The notes: generated from the sequence alone by a model not told the origin. Positions 10,283 to 21,644 are shown, counted from the first letter of the stretch. The stretch is DNA of 64,000 nucleotides from Acephala macrosclerotiorum (GCA_014904845.1 MU119219.1:1-64000), one strand, 5' to 3'. Numbers and translations are program-made.

Positions 10283-12289
10283 ATGGCCCCGCCGTCAGGA
10301 CCTCCCCCAACGATGGGATCTTCAGATCTTCCTCAAGGCTGGACAGCGCATTGGGATGGACAATACCAGACTTACTTTTATGAGAACATCTACACCAAAG
10401 CTTCTGTCTGGGTGAAGCCAATTGAGCCAGCTTACCCACCAGCAGGACCTCCAGCAGGACCTCCTCCTCCGCCCGGTCCGGCAGCATCTTTGACAAACAC
10501 GATGGCATCGTTCTCAATCTCTAACCCAAGTCAGTACGCACAGCAAGTGCAACAACAACCTACATATGGCCAAACCACCCCACAGCAGAATACATACAAC
10601 CCAACTCCCCCGCCTTCTGCTTCATACCAACAACCCCCTTACAACCAAACTCCTCCCCTGGCCCAATATCAACAAACCCCTCCCCCACAGCAATCGGCTT
10701 ATTCTACGCCTCCGACTCAGCAAAGTCCGTACGGACAGCCTGGGAATCCAAATGCGCCAGCGCAACAGCATCAACAGCCATCCTATGGTGCTCAAAACCA
10801 AAATCCAGCAGCTTCTCTACCTGCTAGTCAACGCGACATGGGCTGGCAGCAACCTGCTCAGGCATCCAATCCTCGGGGCGCTTACAATCCAACTTCTCCA
10901 CCTCCCAGCCAGCCTCAGTCTCCCCCTACAGGTGCAAGTAACCAGCAGCCATACAATCCTAACCCTGCTGCTCGTGGTCCCCCTCAACAATCACCCGCAG
11001 GCTATCCTACCCCCAACCAAACTCCCGGAGCAGCATCTCAAGGTGCAGCTAGAGACTACTTCAATCAAGCACCTCCAGGGGCAAAACCTCAGCAAGGCCC
11101 GCCTGGATCTCAGCCTGCGTATGGATCTCCTACTCCTGCAGGAACTCCCCAATCTCCTCCTCAGCAAGGCGCCCGCGGTCCACCTGGCTCTCAGCCTGCT
11201 TATGGATCTCCAGCCCCGGGAGGACCTCAGTCGCCCCCTCATCAAGGAGCCCGTGGCCCTGGTTACCCTGGCGGACCTCAATCGCCACCTGCTCAAGGTG
11301 CTAGACCTGGTCAACCCGGTCAACCGGCTTATGGTGCCCCGCAACGTGCCCCTCAGCAGCCTGGCTATGGAGCCCCTGGCCAGCCTCCTTATGGCCAGCC
11401 ACAGCAGACTCCTCCAGTTTATGGCGCTCCTCAATACGGCCAACCACCAGTTGCAGCTCCAGTCCAACCTGCAACAACGGCGAAGAAAGGCTTCTTTGGT
11501 AAGATGAGCGAGAAAGTTGGTGGTAAAGGCGGTGCTATCCTTGGTATAGGCGCCGGTTTGCTTGCAGGTGGTATCATCAAACATGAATGGGATGAGTATG
11601 AAGAACAACAACAACATCACTCTGGCGGTGGCGGACATAATAGAGCTGCACATGGTGGAGGTGCACATGGTGGAGGTGCACACGGTGGAGGTGCACATGG
11701 TGGAGGTGCGCACGCCGGAGGTGGGTTTGGAGGCGTTGGTACCATGCTTGGGGCAGGTGCGGTCGGAGCTGCGGCGCCTGTTGTTGTTGAAGAGGTAATC
11801 CCTGGCAGATCCGTGTACGAGGAGAATGCTAGTGGTGGTCCGGTCTACTACGAGAACGATACATACGTTTCCAACACGGTTGTTGATAATGATACTTACA
11901 TCAACAACACCGTGGTTGACAACAATACCTATGTGGACAACACAGCCACGGATTCGAGCTATTCCCAGGTTGATAGCTATCAACAGGATACCTACGTTGA
12001 TAGCTCATACCAGCAAATTTCCTACGCTGAGGTGGACACGTATCAGCAAGATTCCTCTGCTCAGGTGGATAACAGTTATCAGGAGACGGATACCTATCAA
12101 CAGACGGATACCTATCAACAGACAGATACCTATCAGGAGACGGATACGTACCAGGAGAATGATACTTATCAGAATAATTCAGATCAAGAGGATGATACCT
12201 ATCAAGAGACTGATACCTATCAGGAGACGGACACATACACCGCAGATTACTCGGATGCTTTTTCGGACCAGGATTCTGGGAACTTTTGA
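10283..12289 (+). CDS. WW-domain, Pro/Gln-rich protein with glycine-rich core and TYQ-repeat tail
   Basis: This is a single open frame of 668 residues. An N-terminal WW domain (about 15-46, LPQGWTAHWDGQYQTYFYE through ASVWVKP) would bind proline-rich ligands. It is followed by about 350 residues of P/Q/Y/G-rich low complexity with PAYGSP-type repeats. A conserved block then reads TAKKGFFGKMSEKVGGK and continues as a glycine-zipper-like stretch (ILGIGAGLLAGGII) that could insert in or lie on membranes. After an HGGGA repeat (nucleotide period 15, about 11650-11715), the C-terminal ~150 residues are acidic and built of TDTYQQ-like hexads (nucleotide period 18, about 12075-12235). The WW and glycine-zipper arrangement is seen in other ascomycete proteins of unknown role. 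The tail repeats look prone to slippage. Function is not established. Confidence 0.88.
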   Translation: MAPPSGPPPTMGSSDLPQGWTAHWDGQYQTYFYENIYTKASVWVKPIEPAYPPAGPPAGPPPPPGPAASLTNTMASFSISNPSQYAQQVQQQPTYGQTTPQQNTYNPTPPPSASYQQPPYNQTPPLAQYQQTPPPQQSAYSTPPTQQSPYGQPGNPNAPAQQHQQPSYGAQNQNPAASLPASQRDMGWQQPAQASNPRGAYNPTSPPPSQPQSPPTGASNQQPYNPNPAARGPPQQSPAGYPTPNQTPGAASQGAARDYFNQAPPGAKPQQGPPGSQPAYGSPTPAGTPQSPPQQGARGPPGSQPAYGSPAPGGPQSPPHQGARGPGYPGGPQSPPAQGARPGQPGQPAYGAPQRAPQQPGYGAPGQPPYGQPQQTPPVYGAPQYGQPPVAAPVQPATTAKKGFFGKMSEKVGGKGGAILGIGAGLLAGGIIKHEWDEYEEQQQHHSGGGGHNRAAHGGGAHGGGAHGGGAHGGGAHAGGGFGGVGTMLGAGAVGAAAPVVVEEVIPGRSVYEENASGGPVYYENDTYVSNTVVDNDTYINNTVVDNNTYVDNTATDSSYSQVDSYQQDTYVDSSYQQISYAEVDTYQQDSSAQVDNSYQETDTYQQTDTYQQTDTYQETDTYQENDTYQNNSDQEDDTYQETDTYQETDTYTADYSDAFSDQDSGNF

Positions 12290-12987
12290 GGTGCTAGGTG
12301 TTAACGTTGAGGTTGAGGCGATCATTGGATGCGGAGGTTTGGATTATGAGAAGTTAGTGCAGGAATGATGCATAATGCTCAATAGATACTGTTGACTTTG
12401 GTAGCCTGCGGGCAGGCGTGGAACTCGGATCTTGATCGAAGTCGAACTCGTTGCGCAATTTCATTCTTGATTTCAGACTTCGTCCTTGTCTCGTCACCGT
12501 TGAACCTGCATCCGAAATTCGAGGTTTTAGCAATTAACTGTTCCGCTTGACTGTTGTTGATTGTGCTCACATCTTGAAGTTGATGATCAGGTTCTCATGT
12601 TACCAAAATAGGCTTCCAGTTATTCGTTCCTTCTACTTTTGATCAAATTTTATACCAGATCCGGGAGTAACTACCTATAATCAAGATTCAGAGGCTGAAG
12701 TTCACTTTCAAGCATTCTCTTCATGTAGAAGAACCATCAGCGTTGACGGAAATCTTGGCCTTCGCTGAGCTATCTTCTCACTTTCGACATCCTTGATACT
12801 GAGGTCCGGAGCCGTTTTGCTTCTTACGATCATTTTTCTGAAGGTGAATATCTCGGATAAAGCTGGTTCTCACCCGCGCTGCTTAATTTATTCCGCTGGC
12901 ACTATTTATTCTCGACCGCGAACCTCGCGATATCAACTTCCTACAACAACACACAACTCTTGGAACGAACTGATCAACTCTACAGCC
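12290..12987. other. Intergenic, no supported gene
   Basis: This is the 3' flank of the WW gene and the promoter/5' leader of the next plus-strand gene. The reading frame at 12988 stays open upstream to about 12793 but has no ATG there. Confidence 0.5.
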
Positions 12988-14073
12988 ATGTCAACCATCG
13001 ACCCACCAACGAAGCTTGGCAGAACAAAAAAGAGACCCCGGTTGATCCCCAAGGAGGAAGCAGAACAGTTGCTGACCGAGGTCTACGATGAGTTCAAGCT
13101 TCTCGAGCAAGCATTGGAACGTCTTACAACTTTGATCACATTCATCAACAACTCCCTCCGCAACGCTTCGCGCCTCTGTGGGAAAGGCGAATCTCTTCCA
13201 TGTCCTTCCCAACTAAGAGCCTCTAAGCTCATCATGGACTTCGAGAACGACGTCAGGGTATTCCGCAGCAAAAAAGTCGACGATATTCTCAATTCTGTAA
13301 AGCTAAACATGTCATACCAGGTCACAGCGGTCATGGACAAAGATCTCCCCGCATTCTCAAAGCCGAAACTGACTCTAGGTCATATCACCGACATATGGAA
13401 GTCATGGGACAAGGAGCAAATCAGTGCCAGAATTCAGTCAACCCTATTTCCAAGCACTATGAGAGAAATCTGGCATTCCTTGGCGTCTCGTAAGAGGGAA
13501 CAGCAGCTGATGCTGTACGAATTCCATCACTCCGTTACCGCAATTATCGAGTCAAGCCACCCGGAGCTCTCGAAACTCACTATTAAGACCGAGGGTTGTT
13601 TTGAAGGTGAGGACGCTCTGGGGCGCCTTCTCCGTGCTTACGATCGGGCATCTGGCAAGCTAAACAAGTCGCACGCCACCTCTATCATCGAGTCGATGTT
13701 GCTCTGCAAACTCTGTCGCGCAATCAAGCCCTACAAACATCATCGAGATTAGCTCTTGGCGTCCTTAGGCAAGTGTGTCGACTTGTCTAAGATTTCCGAG
13801 GACGATCAAGCCGCTGCGAAGGGCATCATATACGTTGGCCCTTGCCCAATGCTCCTTACCCTCAGAGAGAACATCATGAAGATCCCATGCATTGCTTCTG
13901 CCAAGCCAAAGAAAGTCAAGTCATCTGTAAATGAGGCTGGCGCGAATAATATGAATTTTGACAACGGCACGAGTCCATCCACCAAGCCAGTCGTCAAATC
14001 CGAGGAGTCCAAGAAACGCATGCGGGAGGAGGAGAATAAGGGAGACTATGATGTTGAAGATACACTTGAGTAG
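12988..14073 (+). pseudogene. Unknown protein interrupted by an in-frame TAG
   Basis: The ATG at 12988 (MSTIDPPTKLGRTKKRPR) opens a 254-codon frame ending at TAG 13750-13752. The same frame is then open again for 106 codons (LLASLGKCVDLSKISEDDQ onward) to a TAG at 14071-14073, with protein-like composition on both sides and a basic/acidic tail (KKRMREEENKGDYDVEDTLE). No GT-AG intron that removes the stop keeps phase. The simplest reading is a nonsense mutation in a gene of about 360 codons; stop readthrough or a shortened functional protein are alternatives. A basic N-terminus and helical central region are visible. No family is recognised. Confidence 0.6.
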
Positions 14074-15646
14074 CTCGACCCCTATGGCTTTAGTAAGTTT
14101 AGATAAGTTCTCCTGTCTAACTGCTGCGCAAGATTCTGATTTTCCCAGACGAAATTGATTCGTCATGCTATCCCAAGAAGACATTTAAGATTCAACTAGA
14201 GGAGTACCTCAACAATGACAGATTGAGGGGGAAAGCATAGAAGATTCAACGCTACTTTGTTGAATGTTCGTAGCGTTAGGAACATCTTTTTTCTCAAGAG
14301 TCAAGTTTCGATGTCTTCTCATCGGGCCGGATCTTTCACGGAGGAACCACGTTTGGAGCTGCATTATTTGATGGTGAAAGCATTCGAGTCGTGCTCTGGC
14401 CTGGATCAATGGAGCACACGGGATATCTTTCGTAGTCTTAAAATTTTCAATTGCGTTGTATTTCTTAGAATTTCTCATTCGCGATATTTGATGAGGACAA
14501 GTGGACAGAGGTTGCTAGCGGGGTAATGGCAACAAGTATGCATGCAGTCCTCTGATTCAAATCGACGCGTTAATTTCAGTCAATTTCTCGACGCCTCCAG
14601 TTGCGTAAAATCAGTTGGTGCTATTTGTTAACAGGTTTCTTTCTCGAGTCGTTCTTTTCCGGGGATGGTGTCGCTTGCCGCTCTTCGGACATATCCAACT
14701 CTTCGTGTAGCCGTTCTGCTTGCCAACTTTCCAGGATACACTCTTCAAATCGAACGATCCTTCCTCAGTGTACATATGCACTTGCTTCACTTGTTTGTAT
14801 TGTCTTGCTCTGGTCACGACTGGTAGCTAGCTGCCACTACTACTGCCTTGCCTTTCTGAAATTTATTCATTAGTTGCACTTCGTTGGGGCAGCTGGCGAT
14901 GGAGGATGCTATTCGGGACCGAGTCTCAAATCACGGCACGTCTAGATAGCATAGATACCAAGTGGCTGAAAACTCCTATCAATCAGATCAGATCAGAACG
15001 ATCATATTAGATAATGGCTTAAGCCCAAGTGGGGTCTTGCTATGAACCAGCTATTCCAATATAGCGGACTACCAAATGGGGCAGCCGACGAATGCCTCAC
15101 TCGTCGGGCGGCTTGATCTGTAGCTCCGCGTTCGGGGAAATCCACTTTCCATGCGTGTGTGCTTCAAGAAATCTTATCAGGTCAAGAATCGTTGCATCGC
15201 TAGCTAGTAGGTTATGGCCGAGCCACTCCCAAGTATTCCCCACTTTCGCGTTTTCATACCCAATTTTCCACGCGACGGGAAACAAAGTGAAAACTTCAAG
15301 GCTTTCACTAATCCCAACGTCGGATGGATCCAGATTCTCACATGGCTTCTGGAGGAAGTCATCCTCTGGTTCTTAGAGGCGTCTGCCCAAATATCGGGCC
15401 ACTGCTTCCAGGACCCATGATCGAGTTAGTACTAGCGGACATCCAGCTGTTGTGGGTTGGCTCCCAAGTACTACTTAATAGCTATGATTCCCGGATTTTT
15501 GATACCTTCAGCCTTCGTGCTCTTGTCTTCGCGTTTTTCCCTTGCAATCTTCGCGAAGTCGATAAACGGCAGTCACGGGAGCACTCGCCAGGTTCAGGCC
15601 CGGATTTCGACGAACGACAAGCGAAAATGAAGGTTCATCCGTGGCT
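14074..15646. other. Intergenic, no supported gene
   Basis: Many short frames occur on both strands without domains or splice logic. A short run of GATCA-type direct repeats is present near 14985-15000. Nothing else is supported. Confidence 0.45.
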
Positions 15647-16365
15647 ATGACTGGAATACCAGTATCTTCCAATTCTAATGAGAAGAATCCGACAGTCAGT
15701 GGTACCGATGATGCTATTTCTCCTCATGTTGGCCATGAAGAGCCTGAAGCAGAGCATCCCGAAAAATACTTAGTCCCTACCGAAGACACCCAACGAGGAG
15801 TTCAACAAGTCGAGGCAGTCACCTTAACGTGGTCGAAACCATATTTTATCGCGGTTTTCATCCTGTCAGTTCTCATCTTGCCATTCTCTCCTCGGACATG
15901 ACAATTGGATCGCTCGATAATAGCATGTTCCTGCTTTACTTCGTAAATGCATTTCAAGCATCAATCTTGTACAACATTGTCCCATTTTCCACGAGTGCTT
16001 TCGAAACACATTCGCTGTTGACAGTTATATACATCGTCTCTAATAGCATGACTGCTGCCCTTTACATCCCATGCTGGATTTCTGGGGTCGTGCTGAGGGG
16101 TTCTTGGTCATGGTGGCTTTCGCTACTTTGGGCTTGATTATGATGGCTGCATGTAATGGCCTCACCACTTTTCGCGTTGCATAGGTACGACCTTTTCGTC
16201 TAGCACGGTGCAAAGCTGATGGTTCATTAGGTTTTCTATTCCATCAGCTTCGGGGGCTTAACTTATAGCATTGATGTCATCACCGCTGACGTATCAAGGT
16301 TGAAGAATCGAGGTCTAGCATATGTTTTCACCTCGTCACCATATCTCCATAACATATGTACGGAT
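15647..16365 (+). pseudogene. Truncated MFS siderophore-iron transporter remnant (Sit1/MirB-like)
   Basis: The N-terminal part matches the siderophore transporter family (H+-driven uptake of ferric siderophores). It has a hydrophilic leader and WSKPYFIAVFIL, an intron at 15865-15923 in correct phase, then LYFVNAFQASILYN and VIYIVSNSMTAALYIP. After that the frame shifts (about 16070) to FWGRAEGFLVMVAFATLG and MMAACNGLTTFRVA. Next is TAG at 16182-16184, exactly at a splice junction followed by an intron at 16185-16230. The frame resumes as VFYSISFGGLTYSIDVIT and DVSRLKNRGLAYVFTSSPY. Homology then ends, so two thirds of the usual ~600-residue, 14-TM protein are missing. The TAG looks like a C-to-T change of CAG. 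A frameshift, a nonsense codon and a truncation together make this a pseudogene. Confidence 0.85.
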
Positions 16366-17571
16366 AAGTGCTAATACCGCTAGCTGCTTATGGCCGATGG
16401 GTAGCTTCCGACTGGGGCAAAGGGCTCCTCGATAACTTGAGGGGTCAATGTGGGCACATTCGGTTCTGGGCTTCAGCTGCGAGAATAGTGGGGTAGGGAC
16501 AGCAAGATTCAAGACGAGTAACTTCATCAGAAGTCATATGGGTGTATTGCAAGGTCACTTGCGATTCATAATTCGAAAAATCACGAGAAAAGCGACGGCA
16601 TGCGTGTATCATTCTCTAAGAAGGGCTGGCTGACTTATTTGCTATGCAGTGCGTTGAAGATGCGATATGGCTAGCAATTCAACAAACTGGCGCTGTTTCG
16701 ATATCGTGTGGAGGGTGACGAGGGGAGGGGTATAAGCGTTGATTAAAGAATACAAATCGGATACGAGTATTTAAGAGGATTTGGATAAAGGGATATAGAT
16801 TTTTAATACAAAACACTTCACATTCATGTACTTTTCGTTGCGAAGGTTGAACACGCGGTGCTGGCTCGCTGGGAGAGGTCCGCGCAGCTTGAGAGCTTTC
16901 AAATTGCATTGGGATTGTATTATTGGAACGCGTCTTCAACTTCTCCAGGACCAACCTCGGAGAATTGGCGTTCTCGGCATGCGGCAACATGGTCTGGTGA
17001 TGAAAATGTCTTCATCTTTAGAGCTGTGCTTCCACAAGGATCATGTCGCTTGCATTCGATCCTTCCTCTTTCGCATCGAGTTTTTGCGCTTGCTATGTCC
17101 AGAACACTTCTCGTTCCCTACGCTCCTTCTTCTTCGATCTTGGCTGAATGCACCCGCTTGAAACTTAACTCCAATAAATGAAACAAGGAAAGTGGGGATA
17201 TCGAAGGGAAGGTGTGTCATACAAATTTCTCGCCTGCCACTGTGCAGGTGAAATCCCGCGTGTTGCTCAAATCAAGTCCAGGGCTTTTCTTATGGACATA
17301 ATATATACTTACAAGAACCACCGTTCCATCTAAATCCACGATATCCTATCGAGCACCAACGCAGACTCATGGACCGTGCATTAGCACATGATCAAAAGTC
17401 CTCTCCCGAACACCACAAACCAAAATCGCGTGCATTTCAACAAGGGCAGGCACCCTGACCTTGACTTGACCTCATTCCACATGAGATAATTTTTCGTCCC
17501 TTATCTCATCGCCACGTTCTCCACTGAGCTGGAAAGTAGAAAGGAGGATGCGAGCGATGATCTCGACCACT
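16366..17571. other. Intergenic, no supported gene
   Basis: This stretch may contain further unrecognisable remains of the transporter. Overlapping open frames at 16679-17181 on both strands lack starts, domains or splice structure. The right end is the 3' flank of the DUF3431 gene. Confidence 0.4.
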
Positions 17572-18678
17572 TCACGAATGTGTCGTCGCCCAGTCATCAG
17601 GCAGTAACAAGTCCTTGGGCAAGCGATACTGGCCAGGGCAGTTACCGGGCTTGCAGCCCTCAAGTTCGCAACGCACATACAATCGACAATAGCAGTCCTT
17701 CGCACTCGGACAGGCGAGCTTATTCAACCGCTCCAGGTCGACACCTTCAGACGACGAAGTTTGAGAATCCGAGGCCTCTTGCTTGATGAACAGAATGTGC
17801 CAGACATACGATAAGATCCGCCCCGCAATTCGGTCATCGGCAGGAGCGGCACCACTTCCTTGCACTTTTCCTGTTCCATCAAGTAGCCACTGCCTCAAAG
17901 CAATGTACTCCTCACGAGAATGCTGCCAGATATTCTCACGTGCAACAACAAACTGCGCGCAACATTGCGAACGAACGGCATCACTTCGGCCAGGCTTAGC
18001 TTCAATATCATTGAACAATACCGCAAGAGCACGCGGCAACATCGCATCAGAAACCGAGCGCTCGTCATACGGCACGAGCACAGCTTGCATCGTCATCTCC
18101 AGACTTCCCTGAGGTTTGGCAGTCGCAGAACATGTACTGATACTCCAGTCGCAACGAAGATTATGATACCCAGAAAGCTCGAGAGCAGCAGGGACATTAA
18201 GATCAGCAAGCAGAGCTGCATTGTCGTAGTCCGGAGCATCATTATGCCAAGCCCAGCGTGATCCATGTACGAACACCGCTCCGGACGCGGGGATGTGCTC
18301 GTAATTATCAATCAGAAAGGTTAAATAACCCATTGATTCATGACCGCGATTTGCTGGGACTTGCAATTCTTTCGATTTTGTGTCGACCGGTGCATCCGCT
18401 GTGTAAACACATAAGTGGTATTTCTTGGATAGTTTGTCTAGCCATTTCGAGTCATCGGATGCCACTCGGGACACAACTAATGCTGGTTTTGAAGTTTTTG
18501 ATAATCCGGGACAGATACCGCGAGCTTCCGGAAGCGTGGCAGCGGTGGTTTGATAGCGGATTTTGGTCCATGGGAAGGTTTTGGTGTTTGAGGAGGGACG
18601 GGTGAGGAAGATAACGAGGAAAAGGGCGCTTCCGAAGGCTATGAGCTGTAAGAGTGCTCGTCGTGTCCTTCTTCTCAT
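17572..18678 (-). CDS. DUF3431 type II membrane protein
   Basis: This is a single-exon frame of 368 residues from ATG at 18678. A short basic N-terminus (MRRRTRRALL) and one hydrophobic segment (about 9-25) predict a type II, Golgi/secretory-pathway protein. The luminal part carries the DUF3431 signature: ALVVSRVASDDSKWLDKL, YHLCVYTADAP, VPANRGHESMGYLTFLIDNY, FVHGSRWAWHNDAP, GYHNLRCDW, and CCAQFVVARENI near 240-255. The family is common in filamentous ascomycetes and may be glycosyltransferase-like. The C-terminus is Cys-rich (CYCRLYVRCELEGCKPGNC). The frame is intact and full-length for the family. Confidence 0.9.
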   Translation of the reverse strand: MRRRTRRALLQLIAFGSALFLVIFLTRPSSNTKTFPWTKIRYQTTAATLPEARGICPGLSKTSKPALVVSRVASDDSKWLDKLSKKYHLCVYTADAPVDTKSKELQVPANRGHESMGYLTFLIDNYEHIPASGAVFVHGSRWAWHNDAPDYDNAALLADLNVPAALELSGYHNLRCDWSISTCSATAKPQGSLEMTMQAVLVPYDERSVSDAMLPRALAVLFNDIEAKPGRSDAVRSQCCAQFVVARENIWQHSREEYIALRQWLLDGTGKVQGSGAAPADDRIAGRILSYVWHILFIKQEASDSQTSSSEGVDLERLNKLACPSAKDCYCRLYVRCELEGCKPGNCPGQYRLPKDLLLPDDWATTHS

Positions 18679-19129
18679 GTTGAAGTTGGAATCAATGCAT
18701 GGTGATGATGATGAGTCTTGAAGAGAAAGGACAAGTTCACATCGAGGTAGTTCGAACTTAGCGGCGGGTCGGACAAAGTTTTTTTTTTTCCGAGATGGGT
18801 CTAGTCATGTGATGACCACTTGTTTCATTCTCCACCCAAGTGTCCTCTTCTGATGCTAAGGAGAAATTCCTGTACGGAAGATTCACTACTACTAATGCTT
18901 GGGGCTTTGAGGCTGCACGATGGTGTGGCGTATGAACGATGAATCCGTCACCTGATGCTTCGATGGAAAGGGGAAGCGAGTAGTTTCACGAATCGTGAGT
19001 GTCGAACCTCTTTGACTTGCAGCATAATTCTCCCATCGAACCTCTTTGTCATAAATAGAGACAGTGATTGGCTAGTCAACGAATTTTCTTAGAAATGATG
19101 CTTACTCGCCTCCAAGAGCCGTTCCTCAA
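18679..19129. other. Intergenic, no supported gene
   Basis: This is the promoter side of the minus-strand DUF3431 gene and the 3' flank of the minus-strand DUF3176 pseudogene. Nothing else is recognised. Confidence 0.5.
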
Positions 19130-21103
19130 TCACCGCAGCACCCAATGACCCGCCTCATCCTTCCTCAGCCCAACCTTGACATCTTCGGCCCTTTGTTCCA
19201 CAGCTGAGACTCTCCCTAGCCCCTTCCCCATCTCCTCTCTCGCCTCATCTCCTAACGCTTGCAAGCTCGCCAAGGCCGAACCCCGCCAAACGTCAAGTCC
19301 TCCTGTCCGATTGTGCCGAATCGTCGCGAGAAGAAAGATACAGGTCAACAGGGCAAGTAAAATTGGGAGAGTGAACCAGGGCCAGGAAACTGAAACGTAT
19401 GTTTGGGGCAGGTATAAGGTGCCGGGGAAGGAAGAGGACCACGAGGGATACGAGCGAATACTGGAGTGAAATTGTTAGTTTATGGAGGATGGAGATGTTT
19501 GGGAAGTTGTTCAGAGACGACAGTGACTTACGCATTTGTAACACTAATTGCGAAGCTATTCAGGAAGACAGCCATAGCCTCTTGATCGTAAGGCTCCGTG
19601 AGCAGAGCATCAATGAGCACCTTGATGGTATCTGAGCTGTACGTGACAATTCCGTCTGCAGCGATCGTGCAAGTTCCATTAAAGATTATAGCCAAAAAGT
19701 TGTGTAGGTCGCCATAGGAGCGATCACCCATCAGGTATATATTTGTGTCGTTTGGGACAATGAATTTATGGCCTCCATCTTCAAGCACCGTCGTTGAGCG
19801 AGACAATTCTGCTGCGTTGGTCTTTCCACCAGTAACGGTAACGTTGAGTGTTTGAGCGCAAAGCTGGAGTGATGTTTCGAGCAGCGTCGGTGCGCCGTCG
19901 TGTAAGATGAAGAAGGTATAAAAGTTACTGATAGCAGCGTCCGGGGAAACGTTTCGGAAGGCGAGGCTGGGCGATTTAACATTGTCCACAGATGTCAAAG
20001 ACATGTTCTGAAACGCTCCGGCCAAGAGTCTACCACTAGGATGCGTGTAGAATGTGGCGATATTGTTGTTGGAGGATGTGTAAGTGTGGGTCTGGATAAA
20101 TCCAGACATCCGCCATATAGGCACAGATTGCGAGGGTGGTGTGTGGTTCCCGCGAGCATTTCCCACTCGAGCAAGAAGGTTGAACATCGGACAGTGAAGA
20201 CGTTGCGTTGTAGAGACCGTTATATATACCCGCCTTTACTGCGTTCGTTACGTATGTTTGTTTGCCTACGACAGTTAGCGGGAGGGATGCAGCGGTGGGG
20301 TAAGGATGTAACTTGCTATTGGTAAAAGACCCATCGACTACTTGATAAGACATCGTATAAGGTATGTTTGCATTCGAATTTTGTGCCGCCTCCCAGCGCG
20401 ACGGATACTTGGCGATTTGCTGGATGAAAGGTTGGAATGCCTGAACCATCAACATTGCAACGGCTCCGAGAGCACCGAAATGACTAGAATCCATTAAATA
20501 CGTTCTCGGATGCATATATTGAGCAGTACTAACAGAAGTCGAGACTTGCTACACAACAGTATCAAACTTCCCCACGGTCCTTTGCTCGCTTCAAAGCGAC
20601 CAAAATCTGCCAGTGACCTAGTAGATTTCCGGAACCAAAGCCATTTCTGCTGACTCAGCGCCCCGGCTAGAACCATTGTTATGCTCAAAGTGGTGGCTTG
20701 GGAGAGGATAGAAAGTAGGGAATTGAGTGTGAGACCCCATCCCCAGAGGTACTGCTTTGTTCTGATATAGAAGGAGAGTGATGATGAGAGCTCCTATAGA
20801 TAGGAGTGCTAAAATAAGCCCTCCAAGTTCCAATAGCCAAGAGTCAGTTATCCAGTTCTGCTTCGAACGTCATGCGTGCCCAGCAGAGTTGCCAATGAGG
20901 CCATATTTGGCTGATTCTCGTAAACTTGAACTAGAATTGACAGATGATCGAGAGCCGGGCGGTTTCTCTGCAAGACTTAGAGACAAAATAGATGTACTAT
21001 GGTGTCTTCCAGGCTCGATGAGAGTCAACATGGACTCATGAGGACTGCTTGGAGAAAAGGCGATCGTGGAAAGGAAGGACGCATGTTCGTCATGCAGATC
21101 CAT
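19130..21103 (-). pseudogene. DUF3176 multi-TM protein gene with several frame breaks
   Basis: The family order is complete. ATG at 21103 starts a Ser-rich N-terminus, followed by WLLELGGLILALLSIGALII (TM1), ITMVLAGALSQQKWLWF and FEASKGPWGSL. Then come FGALGAVAMLMVQAFQPFIQQ and a Cys-containing extracellular domain. The last exon (19460-19130) has VSWPWFTLPILLALLTCIFL (TM) and DVWRGSALASLQAL before the stop. Introns at 20484-20533 and 19461-19531 keep phase. Three breaks are visible. TGA at 20870-20872 replaces an expected sense codon (consistent with CGA to TGA). There is an extra G in a G-run near 20735-20745. A 2-nt loss lies near 20104-20112 between AYMADV and GFIQTHTYTSS. Full synteny of domains with scattered lesions suggests recent inactivation. 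DUF3176 proteins are fungal membrane proteins of unknown role. Confidence 0.82.
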
Positions 21104-21630
21104 CGCGACGAAAGAAGAGCAATTTCAGTATTTTTGAACCGAGCGAAGAGAAAATTGCTAGGAAGGGATCTGCTGTGATAACGAGCGTGTAAACTGACCA
21201 ACATTACGACGTTGAAGATATTGGACGACTGAACAACTTTTGGAGTCTAGGCTGCATCTTGCAGCAAGGATTCATTGGAGTTCGGTGGGGTATTCAGGCT
21301 GGGTGGCAGGCCTTGTGTGTGCGGCGCAAGGGCTTTGGTGGGCTTGTGGCTGAAGCTGCTGACAGGTGAATTCATTCGCACCACCTGCAGTAACTGGTCA
21401 GTTGGATGCGGAACACTTTATATCTATAAATTCTTTTTGAGACCCCAAAATATAGGCAGTAGCTTTGCAATTCTGTAATTTTCATCCAACACGCGTCCCT
21501 TTCTCATGGGAAGAGCGTTGAAGCCTCCTCCCAAGTCCGGAAACCCTTCCGGCTTTATGAGACCTTCCATGTGCGTCGAATCTCATTTCGCTCATCATGT
21601 TGAGCTTTGAACGCCATATGAATTTATCTC
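21104..21630. other. Intergenic, no supported gene
   Basis: This is the promoter side of the minus-strand DUF3176 gene. No other structure is supported. Confidence 0.45.
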
Positions 21631-21644
21631 ATGCATCCTGGGAC

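Noticed and set aside
10566..12368. Long alternative frames (plus 313 and 180 codons, minus 330 codons) across the WW-domain gene
   Set aside because: They arise from the low-complexity repeats; only the WW frame contains a recognisable domain and spans the whole region.
16679..17181. Minus- and plus-strand frames of about 100 codons
   Set aside because: The frames mirror each other and show no start context, domain or intron consistent with a gene.
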